Positions 50,701 to 63,220 of a DNA stretch of 64,000 nucleotides are shown one piece after another. The notes under the pieces are model-generated. The model had not been told where the DNA came from, searched no databases, and worked only from the letters and a program-made list of their open reading frames with translations. The stretch's first letter is position 1, and each line of letters begins with the position of its first letter. A program made the translations under genes and the position numbers. Origin of the DNA: Isoetes taiwanensis (taxonomy: Eukaryota > Streptophyta > Lycopodiopsida > Isoetales > Isoetaceae); contig JAJEKV010000020.1 in the NCBI GenBank assembly GCA_021234155.1, positions 9,155,337 to 9,219,336 on the forward strand, read 5' to 3'.

Positions 50701-50722
50701 CTGCCGTTTCTACAAAAAAAAA
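47720..50722 (+). mobile_element. Decayed plant L1-type LINE
   Basis: Starts in the reverse transcriptase at PGPDGLPPEFFEHFW (47728). It continues with WRPISLTNATYKIIAKIFAN (about 47910), QSGFLPGRSILDNF, LLKLDFKRAYATI and GVRQGCPLAP (48284). Then come LLGLPLALNMSLHETWEPII (about 48624) and a zinc-finger-like CPLGCGRSKH (about 49693). These follow the order of plant LINE-1 ORF2. The YxDD box is lost (QYLEATH near 48430) and frames shift several times. The 3' end has a 25-base direct repeat (TTTGTATTATCATGTATTAC, 50641 and 50667) and an A-tract at 50714-50722. Confidence 0.85.
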
Positions 50723-52417
50723 TCCATTCCACACTAGCCTTAGCATGCCCGATAGCCATGACATCTACCATAGGTCAATCCCTCCGTTAGTATTATCGGA
50801 CCATCTTAGGACCTTAATCCACGATGGCACGGATTCTAGTACATCAAGTATTTAGTTCATAACCTACTAATATCAATGTGTCAAATTAGACTTAAATCCA
50901 ACGTGCCATTAATTATAAAAACATCAGAAGCAATCTTGCCTCATGCATACAAGTTTTCAAATATGAACATATTATGTACAAGTTAGTCCATAAACTAGCA
51001 AGATTAGTTTGAACTGTCTTAATGCATGTGAAGCGGGTCATAACCTCAATCTTTCATTGGAATCGTTATCACTTATCAATGTGTAAGCGTTAAGCATTAA
51101 ACTATTTAACTTGGCAAAGAAAAGCGTAAAAGCATTGCCCACCAAAGGACCATAAAAATTAATTCAGTTTGTATTACAAAGACCACTTTCAGGTTTAATA
51201 GATCTTCCCTTGATTATAGTAACTCCATTTGTTCCATCACGAATCCAGTCTTCCTTCCAACCGGACTTGTACTTGAGCATAAAAAAGACGACAAAAAGGA
51301 AGAGAAACCTGTACACTACAGCCAACCAACACAACATTAGCATGAAAATGGTAATGGTGAGGGGCAAAAGGTACATTAGGTTTTCTCGATCATCGTTGGT
51401 CACCCTTTGTAACCCTTTAAGCCCCAAGTTAGTCTGTTGGAAGTATCAAAGCAAATGCAATTTTAAAAGCTTGGTAGCGGCATTAAAGCCTTAATACCAA
51501 AGTAGTAGGCACAAACTATCTGCTTAGAAGCGTACTAAATAGATAGAGGTGAACACCGAGATATTATTCTAGCAAGCTTTTGTAAAGCCGAGAACACAAT
51601 CATTTAACCTCGTGTATCATGGAATCATAATAAGGAAATGCATGAGTAGAGCATAAGCATTTAGATCTTGGGGAAAGATTAAGTTACATTTCACATACTA
51701 CACATGCCAAATGTCCATTTAGTATAAGCATTTAAATCTTGGGGAAAGATCCCTAATCTGCGCATGCCTCAATAGCCTAAATAAATTGTTTATTCCGGAA
51801 GACAACCCCCAAACGATTGTCCACGATTTCATGCTCAAATCCTCATCGTATTGTGTTTTTACGGAGGAAGAAACCATCTTGTTTTTTCCCCTTGTATATG
51901 CTTGGCCATTGATTCCAGTTGAATGTCAGGACCCGAGATTGCATTGTTATGGGCTTCTTGCCTTTGCCTCCATATCCATACTTCATGGCGGGCTTGGAAC
52001 CGCGGCGAAAGCAGCTCCTCTTCTAAAGTAGCTACCCCAATATGGGTATCCCTCTCTTCAGTGTTTCTTGTAAATGCTTTCTCATAGTAGAGCCTCTTGA
52101 AACAAAATCCTACCCTCATTCCCGGAATATCAAGGCTTCAACAACAGGCATATATTGCACGAATGATTGTCTTCTACTCGGATCCGCCTTTGCCTATGGC
52201 ATTATTACTCACTTTTAGCATTTGGACTAGGTCTTCTGGGTTGAAATCGGCCCATCACACACTTGCCTGTACCCTAAAATCAGAATGACCATGGTTTGTC
52301 CAAAATCCCAATCATCCTTGTAATTATCCAGATAACAAATACCTTTAATATAGCACATTAAAAATCCTTATTAAATTATACAATCCATGTGTGACTATCA
52401 CGTATCAAGGTAAAGTA

Positions 52418-52517
52418 TATCTTTGGTAGTGCATGCAAGCCCTTTTGCACACCAAACGCCAAGTGTCTATCTTTGGTAGTGCATGCAAGACCATTTGCCC
52501 ACAAAACGCCAAGTGTC
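52418..52517. repeat. 50-bp tandem repeat, two copies
   Basis: Two adjacent units beginning TATCTTTGGTAGTGCATGCA and ending AACGCCAAGTGTC, with four to five differences. Confidence 0.85.
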
Positions 52518-53097
52518 TATCATGCCTTTTATGGAAAATGCATGCAAACTCTTCAACTTTGAAGGGGAGAAATCTTCCACTTAAAAGGTTCTAATATCTT
52601 TAACAAGTTCCAAGTTAAATTTAGATAGCACTATGTCTTATCTTCTAGGTACATCCATGCAAGTGGCAAGCACTAGAAATTAAATAATGCTACATGAATA
52701 ATGTTCCATGTTAAATTAATAATAATAAAAAAAAAAAACCAGGCTGAACCTAGAGTATGATCAGAATAATCTGTTTTTATCAGAATAATCTGTTTTTATT
52801 GTTCTATTGTATTTAGGTCCCAATGGAAAATGTGTTTGACCCCATCAAATTTCAGGGATCAATGCTGAAGTTTTGGCCATATATAATGAATAGCCATTTT
52901 CTATTCTATAGCAAAAGCAAATGGATCAAAAATAATTGTACCATTAAAGACATTGCTGAAGGGAAACTTAGAACTTGAACTTAGAATTTTCATTGCAATC
53001 TAACATTATTATGCTTTATGGACTTGTTTGGGTTCGATTCCCAAAAGGCTTTCCTAAAATAAACAAGAAAAATAATATTTAATATTTAATAATAAAT

Positions 53098-53264
53098 AAT
53101 GCTTTTTTTATTTGAAAAGTATGCCATGTGTCAATATTTAATTAGTTAATAATATTGATTTTTCTTTTATAAAAAATATACCACGTGTTGATATGTAATT
53201 GGTTAATAACAATGCTTTCTTATTTAAAATTTTTGCCACGTGTTGATATTTAATGGGTTAAAAG
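53098..53264. repeat. About 56-bp tandem repeat, three degenerate copies
   Basis: Each unit has a T-rich start, then CCAYGTGTYRATATTTAAT and GGTTAATAA-like ends. Two units contain the palindrome CACGTG. Confidence 0.65.
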
Positions 53265-53879
53265 ACACATTAGAAACAACACCTAATTTTTTCTATAGGT
53301 TAATAATAATGCTTTTCTACATGTCCTTACTTTTGGAAAACAATAGCATTAAAAACGATAGCTAGATTTAAGTAACACATGTGCTACTTTAAAAAAGTAC
53401 CTTACTTTGACATTGTACTTTCATTTTTCACAAATATCTAAATCTACACATGTTATTTTGAAGGAAAAAATACATGGTTTTAGCTAAAACTACAAGTAGG
53501 AAAAAAAAAACACAGATAGAAAAAAGAAAAAAGAACTGTCCTTTTTAGTTTCCCACGTGTACTAATATTTAAATTTACAAGTGTTATTTAGAAAACAAAT
53601 AATGCGTGGCTCCTCCAAAAAGCAACAGTCAAGGAAAAACCACATGTTGACAAAAATTTGCGAAAAACAATGGTAAAAAAAAGGACACGTTGACCAAAAA
53701 ACAAAAAGGTGCCAAAAAAACCATGGTGGGATTTTTTTGCCAAAAAACCACTGTCTCTTTGTGCAAATCGGATAAGCAGACCCGGGACTTTTTGGGGCCA
53801 TTTTGGTGTTGTTTTGGCATAAAAACAACACTTAGTACAAATAAAAAAATGTGGACCAAAATTGGGGTCGGGTGTGTAC

Positions 53880-54818
53880 CCCCAAAACAAGAGCGAGACC
53901 AACACACTGCAACTCTTGAGAGGCGGGGCAACACCGATTGCCCGGAGGTGTCCGGACCCATGCAGAGGCTCACCGAAGTGGCCAGCCATAAGCCTAGCCA
54001 TGGGGTCCCCGATAGCCCCGCCTTCGTGAGGGATCCTCCCTCCGTATCTCCTCTAGCCCCGTTATGTAGTGCTGAGCTACGTCATAGCCTCCTTACCCCG
54101 GTGGGTTCCTATGCACAGGCCGCATAATAATAGGAACTAAAGGGTCTAACTAGGAGCATTACTAAGTAAGGCTACTAGGTCTCTACCCCCCTTCCCAATA
54201 CAAGAGGAGCAAACATGATCAACCAATATCACATAACATTATATCATGTTAATCATCAGAATAACATCTAACCTAATCATACATATCTAACTTACAGTTA
54301 GGGTTCCTTGATTAGGGTTCAAGATGTTGAATAAGGGTTCTAGGATGGCTCTACTCTAGATACTATGGACACTACTCCAAATACCTGCTCCCGAAGCGCT
54401 CCCTCCCATTCCTGGTGTCTCCATGCTCACTCGAATCCGTGCTCACTCCAAGATCGTGCACACACTCTGGGGGCTGCTGCACTAGGCTATGCCACAGCAA
54501 ACGGCGCTCGAAACGGGGTTTCGAGTGCGAAGAAGGTTCCCAAGGTGTTAGGGCCAGAAAAGAGGTCTAGGGTTAGGGTTTAGGTTATAAGTTAGGGTCC
54601 ACATGGGATGACACGTGGCTCCAATGGGATATGGCCACGTGGCGGGCCCAATAGGATAAGGTCATGTGGAACATGGGTCTTATCCTAAGGTTATCTAAGT
54701 TACATACACAACTTAGATATGCACCCATGCCACTTCCTAAGGTATACAAGATACAGTAGACTTGTATATTGGACCGAAATATGCGTATTTATAGCGTATA
54801 TTTCCTGGAAACGTCACA
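53880..54818 (-). mobile_element. LTR of the same family in reverse, truncated (LTR3)
   Basis: Read on the minus strand it starts TGTGACGTTTCCAGGAAATA at 54818 and shares TTGTATTGGGAAGGGG and GTAGAGACCT...ATGCTCCTAG with LTR1 and LTR2. Its middle differs more than LTR1 does from LTR2, so it may be a sister subfamily. It fades out near 53880. No PBS was found beside it. Confidence 0.65.
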
Positions 54819-55068
54819 CCTTCTTCTTGATGGCCTTGATTCATCGAGGGATAGTATCGTGTGAAAGCTCTTGTTGTCCTAACACTTTCGTGAGAGAAAG
54901 GACCTAAGAGCAAAATCTGATGAAGGATATCCGGCCGGAGTTTCTAGCAAATATGCTATTTGAAACTTGTGCAATAAGGTGTGTTGATTCCTTGAGGGTG
55001 CTTTAGAAGAAGAATCTAACTCTTTCTCTATGGATATAATGCGGATAATCCATTTTTTTTTTCCGATG

Positions 55069-55665
55069 ATGAATGGTGACGATGTTAGATTAGATGCATA
55101 CATGAATTTAAGCCATGCGTTTATAGCCATGTTTTTTTCATACATACAGGAGGGGCTCGATTATGCAAGGAAGCATACATCTAAAGAGAGTGAAATGGCT
55201 TCAGAATATAAGGTATTCTATTCTGATGCGAAATTATTTGTTTTATTTTGAAATGTACAATGTCGTCCATCCACGGAAACATTATTATTTGCAATTTTCA
55301 TGGCAATTTTACCTCAGCAGTTGTATTGTAGAAAAGGTTTATTGGATTCTCGAGTTCTTCTGTCAACATCACAGGTAATGCCCTTGAACTTGCCTTGCAT
55401 TTTATATTCCTTTTAATTAAGATGAATGTTGTGCTTGTATTGAAATGATGCCTCAAAAGTCTTCTTGTTTCCGCCATTTTAAAGCGAGGCGAGAGCCATG
55501 TCAACGACTTGAACATTTTTCATTTCTTGGCAGCCCTCTGAGGATCGAGTCGACAAAGGAGAAGAGCTCGAGCTAGGAAGCGGTTCAAGCTTTGTGTTCA
55601 AATCATTTCCAAAACCGGGAGCTAGGACACCATCTCTCTCTTGCGGCTGGTGTGTTTTTACGTAG
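55069..55665 (+). CDS. Possible three-exon gene fragment, unknown product
   Basis: Proposed exons 55069-55212, 55321-55374 and 55534-55665 are joined in frame by GT-AG introns of 108 and 159 bases. The text includes EGLDYARKHTSKESEMASEY, then LYCRKGLLDSRVLLSTSQ, then PSEDRVDKGEELELGSGSSF and PKPGARTPSLSCGW before TAG at 55663. A TTTTTTTCATACATACAG acceptor just before 55150 suggests the true exon may start there, with more exons upstream. I do not recognise the family. Alternative: chance splice sites in old repeat DNA next to LTR3. Confidence 0.35.
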
Positions 55666-57595
55666 GTTAACAATTGGTTTTTAGGTGTGTAGTGAACATA
55701 ATGCGAGAGAGAGACTTAATAACAATTTATGGTTGGTTTTGTACTTTATGCGGATATGTGAGGGAGTAAGCATGTCCAAGCGATAAAGAATGGCGATTTA
55801 AGTTCTCAAATGAAAGCGAGACATAATCAAGTATCACTAACCAAATCTAGAAGCAATAAGATTGTGCGTATGATAAGAATGCAGGTTATACGTCATACAA
55901 ACACTTTGAGAACATAGCACAACAAGGCAAATACGATTATCGAGAAACCTCTTACTGAAAACCTTTCTACATGTTATTTCTAACCTCTTCTACATGTTCT
56001 TTAGGATAGGAACATGAATATCTTTGATAATGGGCAACTAAGTTCACTCCGTTCATTTCCTGTTCATTGCCTCTGGGATTAAGCATACAAAAATAACATT
56101 ACCCAGTGAGATTGAAAAATATACATGATGGATTTTGTTCAATAAAGAAGACATTCCTGGGGGACAATGCAACTACTAGTTGCATTCCTGTCGTGAGTAA
56201 ATGCAACTACTAGCGAAAACTAGCGTTGTAGACTAGGTATAAAAGCTTTATAGGCAAGGTCTTAAATCCATGTAAAACTCTTGTTGAAGTTGTGATTATA
56301 AAAAACATCACACATAAACTATTTCAAACATATGTATTGCTAATATTTCAAACTTACATAATCAAAAGCTACTAACTAATATCTTAAGAACTATTTGTTT
56401 GAGATAATACAGTTTATTCACCACAACCAAAAATGTCACTCACATAATCCCACTGTCTAGTCTCAACATGCGAAGAGGTGGCATAATACTCACTTGGAAT
56501 TTTCGATTTCTAAACTACCTACTCTCAATTGTATATGTTATATACAAGACTAGCACAACCTTTATATACCCAAAGTCATCCTCAAGAAGTGTACATATAT
56601 ATTGCCAGACCACCACATCCTATATTGAGCAATCACGTGAAAACTACCTCACCACTTTCTCAACTAGTATAACACCTTGATCCGTTTATATTTGTATGAG
56701 ATTGGTTCTGAACAATAGATTTCTATAGCCAAAAAACATGAAGAAAGTGAGGAGGCAACAAACAAGAGATAGCCTATTGCTACCCACACACAACTACCCC
56801 ATCAACTACCAAGCCTATTGCCCGAAGCAGAAATACATTACGTTTGTAAAGTTTGCAAGTTGCCTAGCCTAGCCCTGCCTAGCCTTCTTCCCAACCCTGC
56901 AGTTCTGCTAGTTTAATTTAGTCTTGAATCGAAATTAAAATATATTAAATAATGGTGTCCAGCATCGCTGAGGATAAGTTGTATAGGGAAAGGGAAGCAG
57001 GGGCTTCCCTGCCAATTTCTCGGAAGGGGAGCCCTTGCTTCCCTTCCCCTACAAAATGGAGAAGTGGGGAGCCATCAAAACTATCGCCGGATTTGCCTAT
57101 AAAGATCAGTCTATGAAGATCTCTATATATATTCGCCGGATCTGTCTATGAAGATCTGTATATATGAAGATCTGTATGTGGAAGTAGCTGATGAAGAAGC
57201 CGGGCCTTGCAGATGGAGGAGCCGAAGCCTTAAAGAACCTTAAAGATAGATGAAGAACCTTGGAGCCGAATCCGAAGCATTGAAGAACCTTGGATGAAGC
57301 CAAAGCCTTGCAGATGAAGAACCGAAGCCTTGCAAGAATCTTTGTAGGAACGTCGCAGATGAAGGATCTTGAAGCAAACTCGAAGACCGGCTGAGTTACT
57401 TGTTAGCTACCGGCTGAGCAGAATGGTCCGCCCTATTTCCATTCTGTGATATTGACGGATGCCACGTGGCATCACCAAAATAATTTGGGCGACCCACTTT
57501 ACATTTTGATTGTGTGTTTATCTCTTAGAAACTCTTGTATAAATGGCATGCCCCAACAAACGTTGAAAATTTGAATAAAAAGGTGCCCAACATTT
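55666..57595. other. Spacer, AT-rich, with GAAGATCT and GAAGCCTTGCAGATG words
   Basis: No gene recognised. An imperfect inverted repeat (AACTACTAGTTGC, 56170) recurs nearby as GCAACTACTAG (56202). At 57095-57380 the words GAAGATCT, GAAGAACCTTGGA and GAAGCCTTGCAGATGAAG recur several times, a degenerate short-period repeat. Confidence 0.5.
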
Positions 57596-58148
57596 GTTGT
57601 TCTAACATTTATAATATTGGACTTAAATTGCTATGTCATTATAAGGCAATACTTGTTCTGACATTTATAGGATTGGACTTAGATTGCTATGACATTGTTG
57701 GACTACAGGATGGGACTTACATCGTTGCTAGGCTATAGGACTGAACTTAAATTGCTATGTCACTAATGGGCTATTGCGGTTATTGACTAAGACGATTGTT
57801 ATTCTGACATTTATAGGATTGCACTTAAAATTGCTATGTCGTTGCTGGACTATAAGAAGGCAGTTGTTGTTTTGACATTTAAAGGATTGGACTTAATTGC
57901 TATGCCCTAGACGATAAGGCACTTGTTATTTTAACATTTATAGAACTAGATTTAACTTGCTATGTCATTGTTGGGCTACAAGGTTGAACTTAAATTGCAA
58001 TGTCATTGCTGGTTTACTAGGCGGTTATTGTCCTGACATTTATAGGACGGACTTGAACTGAAATGTCGTTGCTGGGCTATAAGGCGATTATTGTTGTCTT
58101 GACATTTATAAGATTGGACATGAATTCTTGTCATTATTATGTTGTAGG
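57596..58148 (+). repeat. Degenerate minisatellite, about 60-bp period
   Basis: About eight or nine units of the pattern CTGACATTTATAGGATTGGA, CTTAAATTGCTATGTCATTG, CTGGGCTATAAGGC, GTTATTGTT. Units vary in length and some lack a part, so the array is old. Confidence 0.85.
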
Positions 58149-59520
58149 ATTTGGTTCCATTGTGTATACTTGAATACATCCAATGCACCTTATGGCATTT
58201 AGATAATTGAAGTAACGATGAAGAAGAATCTAACATGAATTTAGTTGCAAATTCAGACAGATCAAGTTCTTCTACGCACAGATCGGTTTCTTTTTGCATT
58301 AAGTGGGCCAATAAAATAGTATATTGAATTATCATCCCTTGTAGCAAACTAGTGTCCTTATTAAAAAGGATTTCTTGATTAAGTTCTGGTTATTTTGCAG
58401 CCTCTCTGCCGTTGCTCAAAGGTTTCAATTGCAAAGCTCGCAAATCTGCCAACCGTACTCTTATTCATCTTTGATAGCTTGTGGGGTACTGTTGTAGACC
58501 AACATGAACTATATTTTCAGGCTTTTTATGTCTATATTTCTCTTGCTTAGGCATCATTCGTCTCTGTTGATCCAATGCAAAGTGATACCTGCCATGAGTA
58601 CAGGTTTTTCTAGAATCTCTAATTGACGAACCATTTGCACCTAGACCTAAAGCTTGTGAACTGAGGGTTCAAGTTTGAGCTTCCGATGATCCGTTTTGGT
58701 AAATGCAGCATTGTAACTTTTTACTTAGAGCCTAAATATCAACATGCTCAATCATAGCTACTTTTGATACACCTCTGCTAACAATAGAAAGTTTAATATT
58801 GTGAGTCATATAGCCCTCAAACACAAAAATTCGCCAAAGGGCTATTTTTTAATGGTATTAAAAATTTTTGACACTATAGTTAAGTAGGGTCAATTATAGA
58901 TGAAACAAATAAAATTACTTAACTTTTCTGAAAAGAAATCTCATTCCATTTGAAAACTGGCCACATCCTCTAGGCGGTACTACTGTGGGTTCACCTTCTC
59001 TTATATCCTCCTTCTAGAAGATCTCAAGGAATTGCTAGGTTTACTTCATGATCTAGACTATATCCATCTAGCTACATATATTAATTTTAGAAGATACTTT
59101 TGTGGTTATTGTAATGCAATTCAAACTTTTAAAGATGCATTACAGAGGATTTATCTTTCACCACTTTGGTTTGCACAATTTAATATTTTTTTTCCAGAGT
59201 TTCCTTTTAATAGATTGGTTTTTATCTATAGGATAAAGCCGCATTATCATCTACAAAGGTTTTGTGGTATTCCATCATGCAACTATGTATTTGTGCGCTT
59301 GACTAACTATGCTTCCTTATCGTTCATTCTTCTTTATCGCCCATTCTCAACCATAGATTAAAGTAATATTACAATGCTTATTCCTTCTAGTGCATTCTAC
59401 ATCGTGCATTAAATTCGTGGTGGGGTCAAATCGACATTTCCACATCAAGATAAAGTTTCTCAACCATTGGCACAAGCCAAAATACAAGCCAACGTGTTGC
59501 ACTGTCACAAAGTAGAATCC
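58149..59520. other. Spacer without a recognised gene
   Basis: The longest open frame (59032-59361, plus, 109 codons) is rich in Tyr and Phe and has no known domain. A TTTTGCAG acceptor-like site lies at 58394. Nothing firm. Confidence 0.4.
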
Positions 59521-59620
59521 AAATGAAGGGAATTTGAACCCCCTGTCACAATATGCAAAATCAAAGCGCTCCCACACTTGCACAGAATTCATACACCTCC
59601 AAATGTGGGTTTGAAGACAT
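59500..59620 (-). repeat. tRNA-like repeat with B box (SINE-like)
   Basis: On the minus strand AGGGGGTTCAAATTCCC, preceded by GCAAGTGTGGGAGCGCTTTG. The same arrangement occurs at 60505-60610, so this is a repeated unit and not one chance word. Confidence 0.4.
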
Positions 59621-59662
59621 GCATGTTTTGCATGCAACTCTGATGAACTGGAGCCAGCATTG

Positions 59663-60350
59663 CACATGAGCGCCTATCTTAACCAACAAGGAAGGAGTAT
59701 TATCTCAGCCATAACGTGCTTCGTTTCAGATTTATTTACACAGACCATCATGACCAAACTGAAATTGCAGACCTAGAACTCTTACAACTTACACTTTATT
59801 TTATACTTATTAAACACATAGATTACAAACCTGAAACTCTTATGGACATAATATGTTCAATCCTTACACTCTTATCAACTGTTGACTTATTCTTCCCTGC
59901 ATGCAACCATACTGAAACCGTTATGCAGCCCATACTTCACATACAACTTACATATTCCAACTACAATTCACAGTCCCTACATTCTTAAGCCAGCTTGCAC
60001 ATGAGCGCTTGTCAAAACCAACAAGGAGAGAGTTAATTACCTCAGGCATAATTTGCGCTTTGTTTTGGCTAGATTGAAATTACAAACCTGGAACTCTTAT
60101 AACTTACATTTTATTTTGCATTCATTAAACAGGCCATCATGGTGAAACATAGGTTACAGACCTGGAACTCTTATGGACACAACATTTCCCATAGAACTTG
60201 CACTTCGCAATTGCAATGTTCAATCTTTATACTCTTATCAACTGTTAACTTATTGTTCCTTGCATGCAACCACACTAAAACTGTCATGTAGCTCATACTT
60301 CACATATAACTTACACATTCCACTACAATTCACTATCCATAATTTTTACC
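59663..60350. repeat. About 340-bp tandem duplication, two diverged copies
   Basis: GCACATGAGCGC...AACCAACAAGGA at 59664 and 59998 start the two copies. Shared blocks continue through CTTATGGACA, CTCTTATCAACTGTT and CATACTTCACATA to the end. Confidence 0.75.
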
Positions 60351-60504
60351 GAATGTCAACTTATTGTGGCTTGCTTACAAAGCATCATCATAAAAAAATC
60401 TTAGCAGCCATGTTTATGTACCTCATGATGCCTTCTTCCACTTGGATACGTGTTCTATTGCGACAGAGCCACCGCCATAGAGCACTTGCATAATCTTACG
60501 AAGG

Positions 60505-60610
60505 AAGTAAGACTGGAGCATGGGGATTTGAACCCCTTCATGAAGCCGATCTTCAATGCTCCTACACTTTGATTGTCTTGCAGATGGGCCATGTGGCTAT
60601 AGACTTGAAT
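60505..60610 (-). repeat. tRNA-like repeat with B box (SINE-like), second copy
   Basis: On the minus strand GGGGTTCAAATCCCC folds as a T-arm. Upstream are CAAAGTGTAGGAGCATTGAA and an A-box-like TAGCCACATGGC. No complete tRNA fold. Confidence 0.4.
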
Positions 60611-61188
60611 GGAAACATACAACTCTTGAAAATTTTGTGAGTTTGCTTACTGGCTTAAGCCAAAATGACAGAATGTGATCCTTCTATTGCTTTATCAAAT
60701 GCAATTTGAGGACATGCTCTCAAATATAGGATTTGTTTGTGCTTCAAAAGATTATATCAATATGGAAACATTGATTGTTGATAGGATATCATGACTTATT
60801 AGTTCAAGCCATGTACATGTTTGGAAGGTCCATTTTATACCACCACATTTTTTGGTTCCCAAATTATTCTGATAGCACTATCTCTAGAATGGAGTACATT
60901 AAACCATATATATTTTAACTATGAAACCAAGGTTGCACTTAAATCCAAAGTGTAATCATAATTTAAAAAATCGGGCAAATTATAAACTCACAAGCTCAAT
61001 TATGCTGACGAATGTTTTCTAAACATGAATGTTTTTCATAGAAATATAGGTAAAATATGGCCAATGTTATTTCACCAAGATTTAAGTGTTTCTTTTTTTT
61101 TTTCAAGTACAATTTCTGCAAGGAAATTTTGTTCACCCATATAAGGTGTGAAAGATGTGAATTGGGTATTGTATAACTTAAGGTATAT

Positions 61189-61257
61189 GAAGGTTTAGAG
61201 AAGGTATTTTGCAACATTATACATATAATATTGGATAGTGGATGGTTGATTTTTATG

Positions 61258-61296
<39 letters not shown>

Positions 61297-61553
61297 CACA
61301 CCAGCCACGCGGACCTCTGACCTTTCCTCAAATTTTAGCCTATCCACTGTTATTTCCATGTCATCAAAATCTGATGTGCCTTATTTTTGCGTCGGATCTC
61401 TACTTCATAAATCTAAGGCGGGAAATTAGAAAACCGACAAAAAAGCTTTCGAGATGGAAAGGGGTCAAGGGAATAACTTACTTTCCCCTCCATGGGACTT
61501 TTGTGAAAAAAGGTTTAGAAGGTATTTTGCAGCATTATACATCTTATATTATA
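61189..61553. repeat. Direct repeats flanking a 30-base T run
   Basis: AGGTTTAGAGAAGGTATTTTGC...CATTATACAT near 61191 recurs at 61511-61553. Between them is an uninterrupted run of 30 T (61263-61292). The T run could be the tail of a minus-strand retroposed sequence; the body was not identified. Confidence 0.6.
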
Positions 61554-61689
61554 ATGTTATCTGGTAAGAAGTGTGTAGTGCATCGAGCCTAATTTGAATG
61601 GCGAGATCATCTAGATGCATCAGAATCGGTCTATCATTTATTCTGCGACTTACCAACACCAGCGGATTGAAAGTCATGCTTGATCTCTT

Positions 61690-61808
61690 AAGGGGAAAGA
61701 GGGTAAATGAAAAGGGGAAAAGGAGAAAAGGGAGGTGGAAAGAGAAGAATGTGAGAAGAGACAAAAGGCATGGGGAAAAGGGGAGAAAGGAGTAAAGGAA
61801 AAAGGAAC
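61690..61808 (+). other. Purine-rich strand-asymmetric tract
   Basis: About 120 bases, mostly A and G on the plus strand (AAGGGGAAAGAGGG and similar). Such tracts can form triplex structures. Long open frames here are a by-product of composition. Confidence 0.6.
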
Positions 61809-62095
61809 GATCAGGATCAATGGCAGGAATCGAGCGACGACATCAAAATCGGCAGAAATCGGCATTCATGCCGGATCAGCGGCAGGCATCAGGCACGAAA
61901 GATCAGGCGGATCAAACGGCGAAATCGAGGATCGACATCTTTTGAATCGGGCGTTGCGGCAAAATCAAACGCTTCAATCCGATCAGCTTGCGAAAACGCA
62001 TTTATCAAATCGGCATCCGGTCAGCGCCGAGACCCGCCGATCAACGGAAACCGGATCAAAGATCAGACGCTCCATCGGCATCAATCGTTGACGAA
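61809..62095 (+). other. GC-richer block with many GATC and ATCGGC words
   Basis: GATCA or GATCG recurs about ten times in under 300 bases, with CGGCA and CGGAT words between. The block is unlike its AT-rich neighbours. Several frames stay open but no protein family is recognised. Confidence 0.4.
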
Positions 62096-62992
62096 GAAAA
62101 ATAGGGAAAGGGAAGGAAAAATTCTGAGCTCTCAAAAGAGGAAGAGACAATCTTTGGAAAAAATGAGGATAATATTGATGGTGGATAGTGCACTGATTGT
62201 TGAGATAATTTTTTATTTTTTTAGAAAAAAAGAAAGCCGAGATATGGAAAAGGAAAGGGAAAATCTGAATGTCAATGTTGTTATTACGTTGGTCATTTGT
62301 CGCGAGGGCCCGATATAATTGGAATTAAGGCATTAGAGAAAAGGGAAGAGGATTCTGGCTGTTTTTGAAGGCTTGATAGAAAGTTTAGGATAAAAAGAGG
62401 AATTTAGAGGCCATAGTTAAGCTCAAACCTACCCTATTCTTTTGAATCGGAGCATAAAAAGGAAGGCCATGGTTTCCGCAGATGTAAGAATAGGGAAGGA
62501 AAGGGAAAAAAAAAATTGGGAGAAAAAATTTGTATCTTTGGCACTATAGATGGTAGATGGATAATCTGTAAATAAGGATAGAGGGGGAATGGAAAGGCGG
62601 GGAGGATGGAAAAGATTGTAGATGAAGGTGGGCCTTGATATGGTGTCACTAGGGATATGTAGGATGGATATCCCGAGCAGATGTACTAGTCATTTTAGTC
62701 CAAATTTTGTAAGCTGAGGCTAGCTGCCGGGCGATAGCATGGAAATGGGTTAGATTAAGCAGCAACTGCATTGCCAGGCAATCTTTGGGATAGACATTGA
62801 AACTTCGAGACAGGTAAACACTGCAATCAAAAAATTCTTTGGGTGGGGTGTTCACGAGCCAGTGAGTGTGCTTCTAATTTGTAAGGCCCTGAAGAACACC
62901 AAGCTTCATTGCTTCAAGGGTATTGTGGGATATTGTCTCAAGGATTATGGCAAAGTCCATCGCAAATTCGGCCTGCATAATGTCACTGAGAA
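62096..62992. other. Spacer without a recognised gene
   Basis: Purine-rich at its left side; nothing else supported. Confidence 0.5.
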
Positions 62993-63220
62993 ACAAATAG
63001 AAATAGTGTTGGGCTGGTATAGTAGACTGTATACATGATGCGTTACATGGTTTGTGCTATACACACATGTGTGTGGAGGATATATACTGCGTCGCGCATT
63101 ATTATCGGACAAATAGAAGTAGTGTTGGGCTGGTATAGTAGACCGTATACATGGTCGTACATGGTTTGGTATATACACATGCATGCATGGAGGATATATG
63201 CACGTACGCATTGTGTATTA
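62993..63220. repeat. About 115-bp tandem duplication, two copies
   Basis: Units begin ACAAATAGAAATAGTGTTGG (62993) and ACAAATAGAAGTAGTGTTGG (63109) and both contain GGCTGGTATAGTAGAC and TGGAGGATATA. Confidence 0.85.

Larger units (their letters stand above)
50723..53870. other. Spacer with short tandem repeats
   Basis: No gene recognised. The minus ORF 51164-51427 has a hydrophobic stretch but no known motif. Direct repeats: about 29 bp at 51652 and 51722 (AAGCATTTAGATCTTGGGGA), and 19 bp twice at 52761-52799 (AGAATAATCTGTTTTTATC). Confidence 0.5.

Noticed and set aside
53690-54127. 145-codon plus-strand open frame
   Set aside because: It crosses from A-rich spacer into the reversed LTR3 and has no recognisable domain.
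54555-54600. Telomere-like AGGGTTTAGG words (also near 35168 and 39740)
   Set aside because: Only two or three imperfect units each, inside LTR or Helitron sequence; AAACCCTA words are common in plant LTRs and promoters.
61770-62318. 182-codon open frame
   Set aside because: It is due to the purine tract and GATC-rich composition; several frames are open at once.
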